A stretch of DNA of 64,000 nt from JALEFZ01 sp964564415 (GTDB lineage Bacteria > Bacteroidota > Bacteroidia > J057), in contig CAZMAV010000004.1 of NCBI GenBank assembly GCA_964564415.1, positions 62,001 through 126,000 of the forward strand, in the 5' to 3' direction. Of the stretch, positions 35,753 to 44,645 are shown one piece after another (within the stretch, counting starts at the first letter, position 1; each line of letters opens with the position of its first letter). The notes under the pieces are model-generated. The model saw nothing but the letters and a program-made list of their open reading frames with translations, did no database searches and was not told the DNA's origin. The position numbers were made by a program, and so were the translations under genes.

Positions 35753-37024
35753 ATGACCAGAATATTAAAGATCGCAGGTATCGTCCTAGCCTCTCTGGGT
35801 ATCATTCTTTACACCCTCCCTGCCCTGTTCAAAGGAAAAGTAGAAAGATCTATCAGAGAAAGCCTTCCAGCCTTCCTGGAAGCTGAGGTAGACTTCACCA
35901 ACTTCAATTTTTCCCTGCTAAAAAGTTTTCCCTATGTGTACCTGGAGGCCGATCGACTTAGTATACTTGGCCAATCCTCCTTCGAAGGAGACACCCTCCT
36001 TTATGCCCCCCAAGCCTCTGCAGCCTGGAACTTCTGGTCCTACTTAAAGGACGGAACTCTTCGCTTCGATTACCTTAATTTTCACGATTCCTACCTACAG
36101 ATTATCCTACAGGAAGATGGAAAAGTCAATTACGATATTGTGCAGGAGGATACCACCATCATAAGAGATAGCCTTTGTGTAAAAGAACCCTGGACCTTCA
36201 TCATTGATGAGTACAAGGTGGGCAATGGAAGGCTTGACTACAGGGATATCGGATGGCAAATGGACCTTCAGGCCTGGGTTCCCCATCATGAAGGCAAACT
36301 CTTCATGACCGAAAAGGATTACCGAATAGAGACCTTTACGGATGCCCGGGATTTTTACATGAACTGGGAGGGTCGAAATTATGTCAACCATATCCCCCTC
36401 AAAGGAGATTTGACCATCTATATCCAAGAAGACCGACCCACAGAAATGATACTCGAATCGGAAAATTTTTCTTTCAATAGGGATGTCTACGTCCTTTCAG
36501 GTCAGATCAGGTATGAATTCGAAGAAGCATATACCTACACAGACCTGGATTACAAGGTTTCCTATGCGAATATTCCTGAGTTCAGGATCAAGTTTCCCCG
36601 GGTATATGAAAACATCTTTGGGGATGACGAAAAAATGGCAGGTTTTCTTTCGCTCTCCGGTTCATCCAAGGGCTATTATGACCTTGAGAGAAGCCCCAAC
36701 ATAATGGTGGATGCTGAACTCAGAAGTTGGCGTCCCCCCATGTTTGCAGCCCTTACCGGCAACATCGATGTAGACATAAAGGTCAATTCTCCCGAAAATC
36801 GCATGGATGCCATGGACATATATCTGGTCCGGCCCAAAAATGGAAAAAAATTCAATGTCATGAGGGTCAAACGCTCCTTCGATGGCATGAAAAATCGCTG
36901 GAGCAAACCTAGACAATCACATAGAAAACCCACCCAAGTTGCCAGTAGATCAAGGAGTTCCTCTTCCTCGGGAAGCAAGGCCTCCTGGCATACAGTCAAA
37001 TACGGACTTAAAAACAAGGACTAA
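35753..37024 (+). CDS. AsmA-like protein, short form with basic tail
   Basis: 423 residues. One N-terminal membrane anchor (about 5-23) and then the AsmA/TamB-type start: L-F-K-G-K-V-E-R-S-I, F-T-N-F-N-F-S-L-L-K-S-F-P-Y-V-Y-L-E, repeated beta strands. AsmA-like proteins span the periplasm and are linked to lipid transfer to the outer membrane. Bacteroidota members usually run to 800 residues or more; this one stops at about half that and ends in a Ser/Arg/Lys-rich tail (about 385-423) with an S-R-S-S-S-S-S run. Either a true short form or a gene shortened by a frameshift. Its stop overlaps the convergent reductase stop by four bases. Confidence 0.72.
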   Translation: MTRILKIAGIVLASLGIILYTLPALFKGKVERSIRESLPAFLEAEVDFTNFNFSLLKSFPYVYLEADRLSILGQSSFEGDTLLYAPQASAAWNFWSYLKDGTLRFDYLNFHDSYLQIILQEDGKVNYDIVQEDTTIIRDSLCVKEPWTFIIDEYKVGNGRLDYRDIGWQMDLQAWVPHHEGKLFMTEKDYRIETFTDARDFYMNWEGRNYVNHIPLKGDLTIYIQEDRPTEMILESENFSFNRDVYVLSGQIRYEFEEAYTYTDLDYKVSYANIPEFRIKFPRVYENIFGDDEKMAGFLSLSGSSKGYYDLERSPNIMVDAELRSWRPPMFAALTGNIDVDIKVNSPENRMDAMDIYLVRPKNGKKFNVMRVKRSFDGMKNRWSKPRQSHRKPTQVASRSRSSSSSGSKASWHTVKYGLKNKD

Positions 37025-37839
37025 TCCCACTTAGGTCCCCATTCGGGGTCGATAAACCTCTGATTGGCCAGGGTGAGGGCATGTAGCTTATCCATTTCTT
37101 CCAGATCGAGGTGAAAGTCAAATATGGCAGCATTCTCCTTAAGTCGGTCAGCATGACTGGTCTTGGGTATGGCCAATACTCCTTCCTGCTGCAGCAACCA
37201 GCGCAGGGCAACCTGTACCCCGGTCTTCCCATGTTTCCGGGCAATGGCGGCTATAGTTGGATCCTCATTCACCCTGCCTTTGGCAATGGGGCGATAAGCA
37301 GTCAAGCTAATCTCATGCTGCCTAAGGGTTTCCATCAGGGCATTTTGGAAGAGAAAGGGATGATACTCGACCTGATTGGTGAGAAGGTCAGCTCCCTGAG
37401 TTATACTTCTGAGGACGAGATCGGAGGGGAAATTACTGACTCCGATGTAGCGGCTCAGCCCCAATTTTTGGGCTTCCAGCAGGCCCTCGGTGGCTTCCTC
37501 TACGCTGATTTTAGGGCTGGGCCAGTGGATCAAGAGAAGATCTACCTGAGAAAGCTTGAGTTTTTCCAGACTTTTCCTGACCGAGGGGAGAAATCGCTTG
37601 CGGCTCAACTCGCTGTACCACACCTTGGTCGTTACCCAGAGTTCTTCCCGCTTTTTCCCAGATTCCGAAATGGCCTTGCCTACTTCCGACTCATTGTCGT
37701 ACATCTGAGCTGTATCCAGGTGGGTATAGCCCATGTCTATCGCCTCTCCGATGAGTTGGATTGCCGAAGGACCATTAAGCCGATAAGTACCCAGACCAAG
37801 TTTGGGGATGGTCGCCCCCTTTAGATTTAATGATTCCAT
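37021..37839 (-). CDS. Aldo/keto reductase
   Basis: 272 residues from ATG 37839 (a GTG two codons upstream is in frame too). A TIM-barrel NADPH-dependent reductase of carbonyl compounds. Visible family features: G-L-G-T-Y-R near residue 15, the catalytic D in H-L-D-T-A and Y in Q-M-Y-D-N-E, the K in W-V-T-T-K-V-W, the H in L-L-L-I-H-W-P, and the cofactor region I-P-K-T-S-H-A-D-R-L-K-E-N near the C terminus. Closest in layout to 2,5-diketogluconate reductase-type enzymes. Physiological substrate unknown. Divergent from sufE. Confidence 0.9.
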   Translation of the reverse strand: MESLNLKGATIPKLGLGTYRLNGPSAIQLIGEAIDMGYTHLDTAQMYDNESEVGKAISESGKKREELWVTTKVWYSELSRKRFLPSVRKSLEKLKLSQVDLLLIHWPSPKISVEEATEGLLEAQKLGLSRYIGVSNFPSDLVLRSITQGADLLTNQVEYHPFLFQNALMETLRQHEISLTAYRPIAKGRVNEDPTIAAIARKHGKTGVQVALRWLLQQEGVLAIPKTSHADRLKENAAIFDFHLDLEEMDKLHALTLANQRFIDPEWGPKWD

Positions 37840-37845
37840 AAACAC

Positions 37846-37878
37846 TTTGTGCGCTTCCTCGTAATATTGCTAACTTTA
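37846..37878 (+). promoter_or_regulatory. Candidate promoter for sufE-sufT
   Basis: TTTG at 37846-37849, a 21-base spacer and TAACTTTA at 37871-37878; the Bacteroidota consensus is TTTG then TAnnTTTG. The start codon is 24 bases further on, which fits a short leader. Confidence 0.5.
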
Positions 37879-37902
37879 AGGGCAATTATTAGTTAGATAT
37901 TT

Positions 37903-38334
37903 ATGGTCCAAGCAATAAAAAACATCGAACAGGAACTCATCGAAGAATTCGAACTCTTTGACGATTGGATGGATAAGTACCAATACATCATCGAGATGGG
38001 ACAGAACCTCGAAGGACTGCCTGAATTAGAAAAAAATCCGGACAATATCGTCAAGGGCTGTGTCTCTCAGGTCTGGCTCAAGCCGGATTTCGATGGGGAA
38101 ACAATTACATTCGGAGCCGACAGCGATGCAGTCATCACCAAAGGACTGATTGCCATGCTGATCAAAGTGCTTTCCCGGCATAGTCCGGAGGAAATTCTTG
38201 AGGCAGATCTTGAATTTATCGACAAGATTGGTATCCGGCAGCATCTTTCTCCCAACCGTTCCAATGGGCTGAGCGCCATGATCAAGAAAATGAAGCTCTA
38301 TGCCTTCGCCTATCAAAATCAACCTCAATCCTGA
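37903..38334 (+). CDS. sufE: SufE-family sulfur acceptor protein
   Basis: 143 residues, cytoplasmic. SufE takes sulfane sulfur from the cysteine desulfurase SufS on its cysteine and passes it to the SufBCD scaffold for Fe-S cluster assembly. The active cysteine is C53 in V-K-G-C-V-S-Q-V-W. Length and the N-terminal F-x-x-F-D-D-W-M-D-K-Y-Q-Y-I-I-E-M-G motif fit the family. Six bases separate it from the MIP18-family gene, so the two form a small operon; sufBCDS are not in the window. Confidence 0.93.
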   Translation: MVQAIKNIEQELIEEFELFDDWMDKYQYIIEMGQNLEGLPELEKNPDNIVKGCVSQVWLKPDFDGETITFGADSDAVITKGLIAMLIKVLSRHSPEEILEADLEFIDKIGIRQHLSPNRSNGLSAMIKKMKLYAFAYQNQPQS

Positions 38335-38340
38335 CTCACC

Positions 38341-38658
38341 ATGACCAAAGAACAACTTGTCATAAAAAATGAGGCCGTAGAAAAGATTAAAACCATCTAC
38401 GACCCTGAAATACCCGTTAACATCTTCGAACTGGGCCTGGTCTATGAAGTTACCGTAAAGGACAATAAGGATGTCCACGTTCTCATGACCCTGACAGCTC
38501 CTGCCTGCCCGGCTGCTGAAATTCTACCAGAAGAAGTAAAAGAAAAAGTAGGCAGCGTAGAAGGAGTAGAAGAAGTCGAAGTTGAAATTACCTTTGAGCC
38601 ACCCTGGGACATGGAAATGATGTCTGACGAGGCCAAACTCGAGCTGGGCTTTATGTAA
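38341..38658 (+). CDS. sufT: MIP18/DUF59-family Fe-S maturation protein (SufT-like)
   Basis: 105 residues with the DUF59 signature: I-Y-D-P-E-I-P-V-N-I-F-E-L-G-L-V-Y near the N terminus and a reactive cysteine in L-T-A-P-A-C-P-A-A-E about residue 60, ending in F-E-P-P-W-D-M-E-M-M-S. SufT-type proteins help Fe-S cluster delivery. Directly downstream of sufE, which supports the assignment. Its 3' end meets the convergent SRAP gene one base away. Confidence 0.9.
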   Translation: MTKEQLVIKNEAVEKIKTIYDPEIPVNIFELGLVYEVTVKDNKDVHVLMTLTAPACPAAEILPEEVKEKVGSVEGVEEVEVEITFEPPWDMEMMSDEAKLELGFM

Positions 38659-38659
38659 A

Positions 38660-39340
38660 TCAATCAAAAAGACCCCCCTGGCTGCCGATGGGAATAATCA
38701 ATCCCTCGTGGTCATTTTTCACATTGCCCACCGCCTTGGACACTTCGTAGGCATACATTTCTTCCTCTGGAAAAGGCTTCAGAAGTTCAGTAAGACCTTC
38801 AGGATCCTCATCTTTATCCAGCCAGCGACTGGCTCCTTCTTCATCTAGTATCACCGGCATTCGATTGTGAATGGGTTCCATGAGTGCATTGGGAGCCGTT
38901 GTAAGAATCGTGTAGGACAATATGAGGCTCCCATCAGGATGAGACCAAGGGGCAAAAAGTCCTGCCATGTGAAACACCTCTTTGGAAGCGAGGGTAATCC
39001 TGAAGGGTTGTTTGTCCTTGCTTTGCTTTTGCCATTCGTAGAAGCCATCTGCCAATACCAGGCAGCGCCGTCGCTTCATCGAAGGCTTGAAGGAAGTCTT
39101 TTCCAATACCGTCTCACTGCGGGCATTGATCATCTTGTATCCGATTTTCATGTCCTTGGCCCAATGGGGAATGAGCCCCCATCGAAAGTAGTGAATGTGC
39201 CCGACATCGAAGTCAGGGATGATGGGCGCCCACTGTGAAGGTGCAATGTTGTAGCGGGGCTTGATAATATCATCAGCCTCAAAAGGAAGGACCACCTGCT
39301 GAGGGTCTGGAGTTTGGGTAAAGGTATAACGGCCACACAT
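38660..39340 (-). CDS. SOS response-associated peptidase (SRAP/YedK/HMCES family)
   Basis: 226 residues starting M-C-G-R-Y-T-F: the catalytic C2 is exposed after removal of Met and forms a thiazolidine crosslink with abasic sites in single-stranded DNA. Other family features are N-A-R-S-E-T (about 75), the D-G-F-Y-E-W segment (about 99-104) and H-N-R-M-P-V-I-L (about 160). The protein shields abasic sites from cleavage. Single gene, divergent from ftsH; an 11-bp inverted repeat sits 41 bases upstream. Confidence 0.93.
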   Translation of the reverse strand: MCGRYTFTQTPDPQQVVLPFEADDIIKPRYNIAPSQWAPIIPDFDVGHIHYFRWGLIPHWAKDMKIGYKMINARSETVLEKTSFKPSMKRRRCLVLADGFYEWQKQSKDKQPFRITLASKEVFHMAGLFAPWSHPDGSLILSYTILTTAPNALMEPIHNRMPVILDEEGASRWLDKDEDPEGLTELLKPFPEEEMYAYEVSKAVGNVKNDHEGLIIPIGSQGGLFD

Positions 39341-39700
39341 AAAGAGAAAATGGCAAAGATTTGGTAATTCCCCAAATGTCAGGGATCATAAGACCCAAAT
39401 CTTCTTTTGCCCAAAGAAATATTCCTTATTTATGATCCCTCTTGCAATAAGAAAGTAAGCGGATCGTCCATAAGGCATCCAAATGTTAAGGGAAATTCAC
39501 AATTATTCTATCATCCGCTGGCCATCTGTGCCATATGATAAAAATATCTTGTAAATTACCTCTTAGTTTTTGAAAAACCCTCGTAAAACATAAGTACTCA
39601 TTGTTGGTTAAAATCCTATGTCCTACAGAAACCTTCTAGCAGTATTTTCTGATCTTGTAGAAAGGGAGAGGACATGAAATTTTTGCAGAATTGAACATTT
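39341..39700. other. Divergent intergenic region SRAP / ftsH
   Basis: 360 bases without a gene. The notable content is the inverted repeat at 39381-39440. The ftsH-proximal half is AT-rich but I found no close match to the TTTG/TAnnTTTG promoter pattern. Confidence 0.6.
39381..39440. repeat. 11-bp perfect inverted repeat, 38-base spacer
   Basis: AGGGATCATAA at 39381-39391 is mirrored by TTATGATCCCT at 39430-39440. The arms lie between the divergent SRAP and ftsH genes. They could form an RNA stem in the SRAP leader or be two halves of regulatory sites. No T-run follows on either strand, so a terminator is unlikely. Confidence 0.5.
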
Positions 39701-41713
39701 ATGGCTGATAATAAAGATCGTAAACCGCCAAAACCAAATAATAATATCTACTGGATTTACCTGGTGGTCTTCGCCTTTTTTCTGCTGGCAACCTATATCA
39801 TGGGCCAGCGAGGTGAAACCCAGACCGTGGATATGAACAAGCTCCAGTCTCTATATGACAAAGGTTATGTAGAGAAGGTCGAGCTGGTAAAGGATAAGAA
39901 TAAGGTTCTCATTTACCTCAATGACAATGGTCTTAAAGCAGAGAGGACCTCGGATAAGGACCTCAACAAGTCCGGACCCCAATACACTGCAGAAGCATTT
40001 TCTGAAGATATCATTAATGATTTTCTTAGGAAAAATCCTGAAATCAATCAGGAAGTAGCCAAGGAGACTGACTGGTATAGCATCCTTCAGTTCATGATTC
40101 CTATCGCCATCCTTGTGGCACTGTGGTTCTTCTTCATGCGAAGGATGGGTGCAGGACCCGGAGGTGGGCAAATCTTCAATATCGGCAAGAGCCGAGCCAA
40201 CCTCTATGACAAAGAAAATAAGGTCAACGTTACCTTCGATGACGTGGCCGGCCTGGAAGAGGCCAAGGAGGAAGTCCAGGAGGTGGTAGAATTCCTCAAA
40301 TACCCGCAAAAATTTACCAAACTGGGTGGGCACATCCCCAAGGGAGTTCTCTTGGTAGGCCCTCCAGGTACCGGTAAGACCCTGCTAGCCAAGGCCGTAG
40401 CCGGTGAAGCTAAGGTACCATTCTTCTCCCTAAGTGGATCTGACTTTGTCGAAATGTTTGTGGGTGTAGGTGCCGCTCGTGTGCGAGACCTCTTCAAGCA
40501 GGCTAAAGAAAAAGCTCCTTGTATCATCTTTATTGACGAGATCGACGCAGTAGGACGAAGCCGGGGCCGGATGAACATGACCGGAGGAAATGACGAACGC
40601 GAAAACACCCTCAACCAACTCCTGGTCGAGATGGATGGATTCAACTCCGACACAGGTGTCATTATCATGGCAGCGACTAACCGCCCTGATGTCCTAGACC
40701 CTGCACTGCTTCGTGCGGGTAGATTTGACCGCCAGATCGGTGTCGATCGCCCCGACATAAAATGTAGGGAAGCTATATTTTCTGTTCACCTCAAAAAGCT
40801 TACCCTTTCCGAATCGGTCGATGTAAGCAAAATCGCAGCCCAGACACCTGGATTCGTGGGGGCAGACATCATGAATGTCTGTAATGAAGCAGCCCTCATC
40901 GCCGCCCGAAAGAGTAAGAAAGCTGTAGACATGAGCGACTTTCAGGATGCCATAGACCGGGTGATCGGAGGATTGGAGAAGAAATCGAAAATCATTTCTC
41001 CTGAAGAGAAGAAAATTGTAGCCTATCACGAGGCCGGGCACGCTGTAACCGGTTGGTTTTTAGAACATGCCCATCCCCTCGTCAAGGTTTCTATTGTTCC
41101 GCGAGGATTGGCAGCGCTGGGTTATGCCCAGTACTTGCCTAAAGAGCAATATCTCTACACCGTGCCCCAGCTGATGGATACCATGTGCATGACACTGGGT
41201 GGAAGAGCCGCAGAAGAAATCATCTTTGGTGAAATTTCTACCGGTGCCCAAAACGACCTGGAGCGCATTACCTCCATGGCCTACAGCATGGTCACAGTAT
41301 ATGGAATGAATAAGCGGGTGGGTCAACTTTCCTTCAATCAAGGGGGTGAATACAACTTTACAAAACCATACTCCGACGAGACTGCCAAGATCATAGATGA
41401 GGAGGTAAAGAATATCATCCAGAATGCCTATCAACGGACCATTGACCTGCTCAATGAGCATAAAGATGCCCTCGAAGCTGTAGCAAAGGCCCTTCTGGAG
41501 AAAGAGGTTCTGTTCAAAGAAGACCTTATCCGTTTAATCGGTACACGTCCCTGGGGAACTGACGAAGAGATTGTGCTCTTCCCCAAGGAAGATGGAAAAA
41601 AGATTGAGCCAGATACCCCTACTGATCATCAGGGATCTACTCCAGACAAGGGTACCTCCAGCAATGGAAGTACTACCGTAGAGATCTCCGACGAAGAAGA
41701 AAAGAATACCTGA
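39701..41713 (+). CDS. ftsH: ATP-dependent zinc metalloprotease FtsH
   Basis: 670 residues. Two membrane segments (about 18-36 and 128-146) flank a small periplasmic domain. The AAA domain has Walker A G-P-P-G-T-G-K-T at 220-227, Walker B I-I-F-I-D-E-I-D, and the second region of homology ending in L-R-A-G-R-F-D-R. The zinc protease motif is H443-E-A-G-H447. FtsH degrades misfolded membrane proteins and regulators, often including LpxC; lpxH follows 116 bases downstream. The last ~35 residues are acidic and Ser/Thr-rich. A terminator lies between the two genes. Confidence 0.97.
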   Translation: MADNKDRKPPKPNNNIYWIYLVVFAFFLLATYIMGQRGETQTVDMNKLQSLYDKGYVEKVELVKDKNKVLIYLNDNGLKAERTSDKDLNKSGPQYTAEAFSEDIINDFLRKNPEINQEVAKETDWYSILQFMIPIAILVALWFFFMRRMGAGPGGGQIFNIGKSRANLYDKENKVNVTFDDVAGLEEAKEEVQEVVEFLKYPQKFTKLGGHIPKGVLLVGPPGTGKTLLAKAVAGEAKVPFFSLSGSDFVEMFVGVGAARVRDLFKQAKEKAPCIIFIDEIDAVGRSRGRMNMTGGNDERENTLNQLLVEMDGFNSDTGVIIMAATNRPDVLDPALLRAGRFDRQIGVDRPDIKCREAIFSVHLKKLTLSESVDVSKIAAQTPGFVGADIMNVCNEAALIAARKSKKAVDMSDFQDAIDRVIGGLEKKSKIISPEEKKIVAYHEAGHAVTGWFLEHAHPLVKVSIVPRGLAALGYAQYLPKEQYLYTVPQLMDTMCMTLGGRAAEEIIFGEISTGAQNDLERITSMAYSMVTVYGMNKRVGQLSFNQGGEYNFTKPYSDETAKIIDEEVKNIIQNAYQRTIDLLNEHKDALEAVAKALLEKEVLFKEDLIRLIGTRPWGTDEEIVLFPKEDGKKIEPDTPTDHQGSTPDKGTSSNGSTTVEISDEEEKNT

Positions 41714-41735
41714 TTCGGATACATAATAACAACAG

Positions 41736-41773
41736 AAAGGCCCTCCACTTAGGATTGGCCTTTTCTTTTTATT
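41736..41773 (+). terminator. Candidate terminator after ftsH
   Basis: Stem AAAGGCC / GGCCTTT (7 bp) with a 14-base loop, followed by a TTCTTTTTATTT tract. It ends about 56 bases before lpxH, so lpxH probably has its own promoter or relies on read-through. Confidence 0.6.
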
Positions 41774-41829
41774 TGAAATTCGTGATATCATGAGGGAAAG
41801 CCCTAACTTTCAGCCAAAGAAATCGATCC

Positions 41830-42618
41830 GTGAGCAAGCATATTTATTTAGTATCAGACATCCACCTTGGCGCTCCAAATCCACAAAAAAGTCTGGAAAG
41901 AGAAAGACTCCTGGTCCGATGGCTTGACGGAATCAAAGAGGATGCCCAAGCCATATACTTTCTGGGAGATGTCTTTGATTTTTGGTTTGAATATAGACAC
42001 GCCGTTCCTAAGGGCTTTGTCCGATTTCTAGGTAAGATAGGTGAACTCGCAGATGCAGGCATCGACATACATGTATTTGCAGGCAACCACGACCTTTGGT
42101 ACAAGGATTATCTTCCCGATACCCTGGGCGTAAAAGTCCATCACAAGCCCCAAATCCGAGAATTTTTTGGAAAAACCTATTACCTGGCACATGGAGACGG
42201 CCTTGGCCCGGAGGATCATGGCTATAAACTCATGAAAAAGGTGCTCACCCATCCCTTCGCCATATGGCTCTTTTCACGAATCCATCCCAATTTTGCCATT
42301 GGGCTTGCTCTGGGTATTTCCAGGCATGGAGGCAACCACGATTATGCTAAATTAGGAAATGAACCTTGGAGATACGCCATGAACCCTGCCCTCAGAACCC
42401 ATGCTGAGGAGGTCTACGCAAAGGACAATCAAATCGATTTTTTTATATTCGGACATAGACATGCCCTGGTCAGGGAAAAAGCCAAACAAGGCTACGAAAT
42501 CATGATACTCGGAGATTGGATTCACTTTTATTCCTACCTGGAGATCACCCCAGAAGGGCCCAAGCTAATGAGATTCCTGGAGGAGAAAACTTCTGCACCA
42601 TCACAAACAAGAGGATGA
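41830..42618 (+). CDS. lpxH: UDP-2,3-diacylglucosamine diphosphatase
   Basis: 262 residues, GTG start at 41830. Calcineurin-like metallophosphoesterase hydrolysing UDP-2,3-diacylglucosamine to lipid X in lipid A synthesis, at the inner face of the inner membrane. Metal ligands are seen in V-S-D-I-H-L-G (about 8-14), F-L-G-D-V-F-D-F-W-F (about 43-52), A-G-N-H-D-L-W (about 84-90), A-H-G-D-G-L and F-G-H-R-H. Its stop overlaps the start of the next gene as ATGA, so the two are translationally coupled. Confidence 0.93.
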   Translation: MSKHIYLVSDIHLGAPNPQKSLERERLLVRWLDGIKEDAQAIYFLGDVFDFWFEYRHAVPKGFVRFLGKIGELADAGIDIHVFAGNHDLWYKDYLPDTLGVKVHHKPQIREFFGKTYYLAHGDGLGPEDHGYKLMKKVLTHPFAIWLFSRIHPNFAIGLALGISRHGGNHDYAKLGNEPWRYAMNPALRTHAEEVYAKDNQIDFFIFGHRHALVREKAKQGYEIMILGDWIHFYSYLEITPEGPKLMRFLEEKTSAPSQTRG

Positions 42619-43493
42619 GAGCGATACTTCTGGCACTGATAAACCTTTCTTTTTGCCTGGCAAATGGTCAAAATAGACTTGACAGCCTTCTAAAGGCCCC
42701 CGTAAGGCAGTTAGCCTTGGAGGTAAAAGCGGAGCGCATTCGGGTGGATGGCGAGGGCAATATTTTTCTACTCTCCCCGGAAAAGCGGCAAATATATAAA
42801 TTGCTTTTCGCCAGCAACTACGATTCGCTCATTTTTCTCGGCGGGGCCAGTGCCCGTGAGGATGGCCTTCTTCACCCCATAGACATTCGCAGCAAAAATC
42901 GCCAGCGAATCTATGTCCTGGATGACGCCAGCCGTAAGCTCATACTTTTCAACACCAACCTCAAAGTTTTGCAGAGCTTTGATTTTCTGAGCCTCTCAGA
43001 CGATATAGAAAGCAATGATGAGGTATTTCCCATTGCTTTTGACCTCAGTCCTACGGGGGAGTTGTTTGTCCTGAATCAATGGGACAATCAGATACTCCGA
43101 TTTTCAAATCAGCTCAATCCCAACGGAAAATTTGGAGGGACCAACTATGGTGAAGGTTCGCTTTTCGATCCCATTTACCTGGAAGTGGACGATAAGCAGT
43201 TCATCCATGTGTGGGACCGGGAGCCTCAGGCCATTTTGGTTTACTCCCTTTATGGCATTTTGGAATACCGCATCGATCTGCCCGAAAGCTGGAAGGGAGA
43301 TGACTTTCAGATTTTGGGGGAATATATCCTGTCCCATTATAAGAATGCCTTGCATATTTATCACAAACCGACCCGCAGCTTTCGCCAATTGGACCTTTCT
43401 CCCCTGCCTCCGGTGATCGATCTGGCCGCAAATCGTCAACATTTTTATTTTTTAACAACAAAAGGAATTTACATATACCCCAGAAGTGATTAA
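42615..43493 (+). CDS. Exported beta-propeller-like protein of unknown function
   Basis: 292 residues from ATG 42615, overlapping the lpxH stop. Signal peptide ends near C-L-A-N-G-Q. The body repeats a pattern of strand, aspartate or asparagine turn and strand: V-D-G-E-G-N-I-F-L-L, D-D-A-S-R-K-L-I-L-F, L-S-P-T-G-E-L-F-V-L, V-D-D-K-Q-F-I-H-V-W. This is what a six-bladed NHL-type propeller looks like. No catalytic motif seen. Coupling to lpxH and proximity to prfA may reflect position only. Confidence 0.78.
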   Translation: MRAILLALINLSFCLANGQNRLDSLLKAPVRQLALEVKAERIRVDGEGNIFLLSPEKRQIYKLLFASNYDSLIFLGGASAREDGLLHPIDIRSKNRQRIYVLDDASRKLILFNTNLKVLQSFDFLSLSDDIESNDEVFPIAFDLSPTGELFVLNQWDNQILRFSNQLNPNGKFGGTNYGEGSLFDPIYLEVDDKQFIHVWDREPQAILVYSLYGILEYRIDLPESWKGDDFQILGEYILSHYKNALHIYHKPTRSFRQLDLSPLPPVIDLAANRQHFYFLTTKGIYIYPRSD

Positions 43494-43541
43494 TTTAAGG
43501 GGCTAAAAAAATATCAGGGTTCATCAAACCACATTGAAGAG

Positions 43542-44618
43542 ATGCTGCTGGATAAATTATCGCAAATAGAGGCAAGGTTCGAAGAGGTCAGCCAAAAAAT
43601 CATAGATCCCGAGATCATGGGAGACCAGAAAAGGTATAAGGAACTGAATATCGAGTACCGCAACCTGGACAGGATCGTCAAGAAAACAGCCGAATACAGG
43701 GAGTTGATCTCCAATATCGAAAATGCAAAAGAATTGATTCGCTCCGAGTCCGATCCCGAAATGAAGGAGATGGCCCGGATGGAATTGGACGACTTGCAGC
43801 CCCAAAAAGAACCCCTGGAAGAAGAACTCAAGATTCTACTTATCCCCAAGGATCCCGATGATTCAAAGAATGTAGTCCTGGAAATATCCTCTGGCACAGG
43901 AGGAGACGAAGCAGCCCTCTTTGCTGGAGATTTATTCAAGATGTACCAGCGCTACTGCGAAAAAAAGGGGCTGAAGTTCGACGTGACCTCCGTCAGTGAG
44001 GGTTCTCAGGGAGGATACAAGGAAGCTATTTCTACCATTTCCGGAGAAGATGCCTATGCCTTGCTCAAATACGAAGCCGGGGTTCACCGGGTGCAGCGGG
44101 TTCCCAAGACGGAATCTCAAGGACGGATTCATACCTCCGCAGCTACCGTGGCCATCATGCCTGAAGCGGAAGAATTTGATGTAGAAATCCAAGACAAGGA
44201 CATCATAAAGGAAATCACTAATGCCTCCGGACCCGGTGGACAGTCAGTCAACACTACCTACTCCGCGGTCAAACTGACTCACAAACCTACTGGAATTCGG
44301 GTCTCGATGCAGGATGAAAAATCTCAGCACAAAAACCTTGAAAAGGCCATGAAAATTCTACGAGCCAGGGTCTATAAACTTGAAATGGACAAAAGAAAGC
44401 TGGAATCTGATACCCTTAGGCGCTCCATGGTGGGCAGCGGAGATAGAAGTGAGAAGATAAGAACCTATAACTTCCCCCAAAGCCGGGTCACCGACCACCG
44501 CATCAACCTCACCCTTTACAACCTAGATGCCATCATGGGAGGAGACCTCGATCAGGTCATCGAACCCCTACGAGTAGCCGAAAACACAGAAAAACTCAGG
44601 GAAGGATTTTCTACCTGA
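43542..44618 (+). CDS. prfA: Peptide chain release factor 1
   Basis: 358 residues, the usual length. Reads UAA and UAG and triggers peptide release on the ribosome. The G-G-Q motif is at 232-234 within S-G-P-G-G-Q-S-V-N; the codon-recognition region reads R-V-P-K-T-E-S-Q-G-R-I-H-T-S-A-A, where the P-x-T anticodon-like tripeptide is P-K-T instead of the E. coli P-A-T. The coiled-coil N terminus and the C-terminal F-P-Q-S-R-V-T-D-H-R-I motif are intact. The PrmC methyltransferase gene, often adjacent, is absent here. Confidence 0.97.
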   Translation: MLLDKLSQIEARFEEVSQKIIDPEIMGDQKRYKELNIEYRNLDRIVKKTAEYRELISNIENAKELIRSESDPEMKEMARMELDDLQPQKEPLEEELKILLIPKDPDDSKNVVLEISSGTGGDEAALFAGDLFKMYQRYCEKKGLKFDVTSVSEGSQGGYKEAISTISGEDAYALLKYEAGVHRVQRVPKTESQGRIHTSAATVAIMPEAEEFDVEIQDKDIIKEITNASGPGGQSVNTTYSAVKLTHKPTGIRVSMQDEKSQHKNLEKAMKILRARVYKLEMDKRKLESDTLRRSMVGSGDRSEKIRTYNFPQSRVTDHRINLTLYNLDAIMGGDLDQVIEPLRVAENTEKLREGFST

Positions 44619-44645
44619 TGATTTAGAGGGTCTAACTCTTATGGA

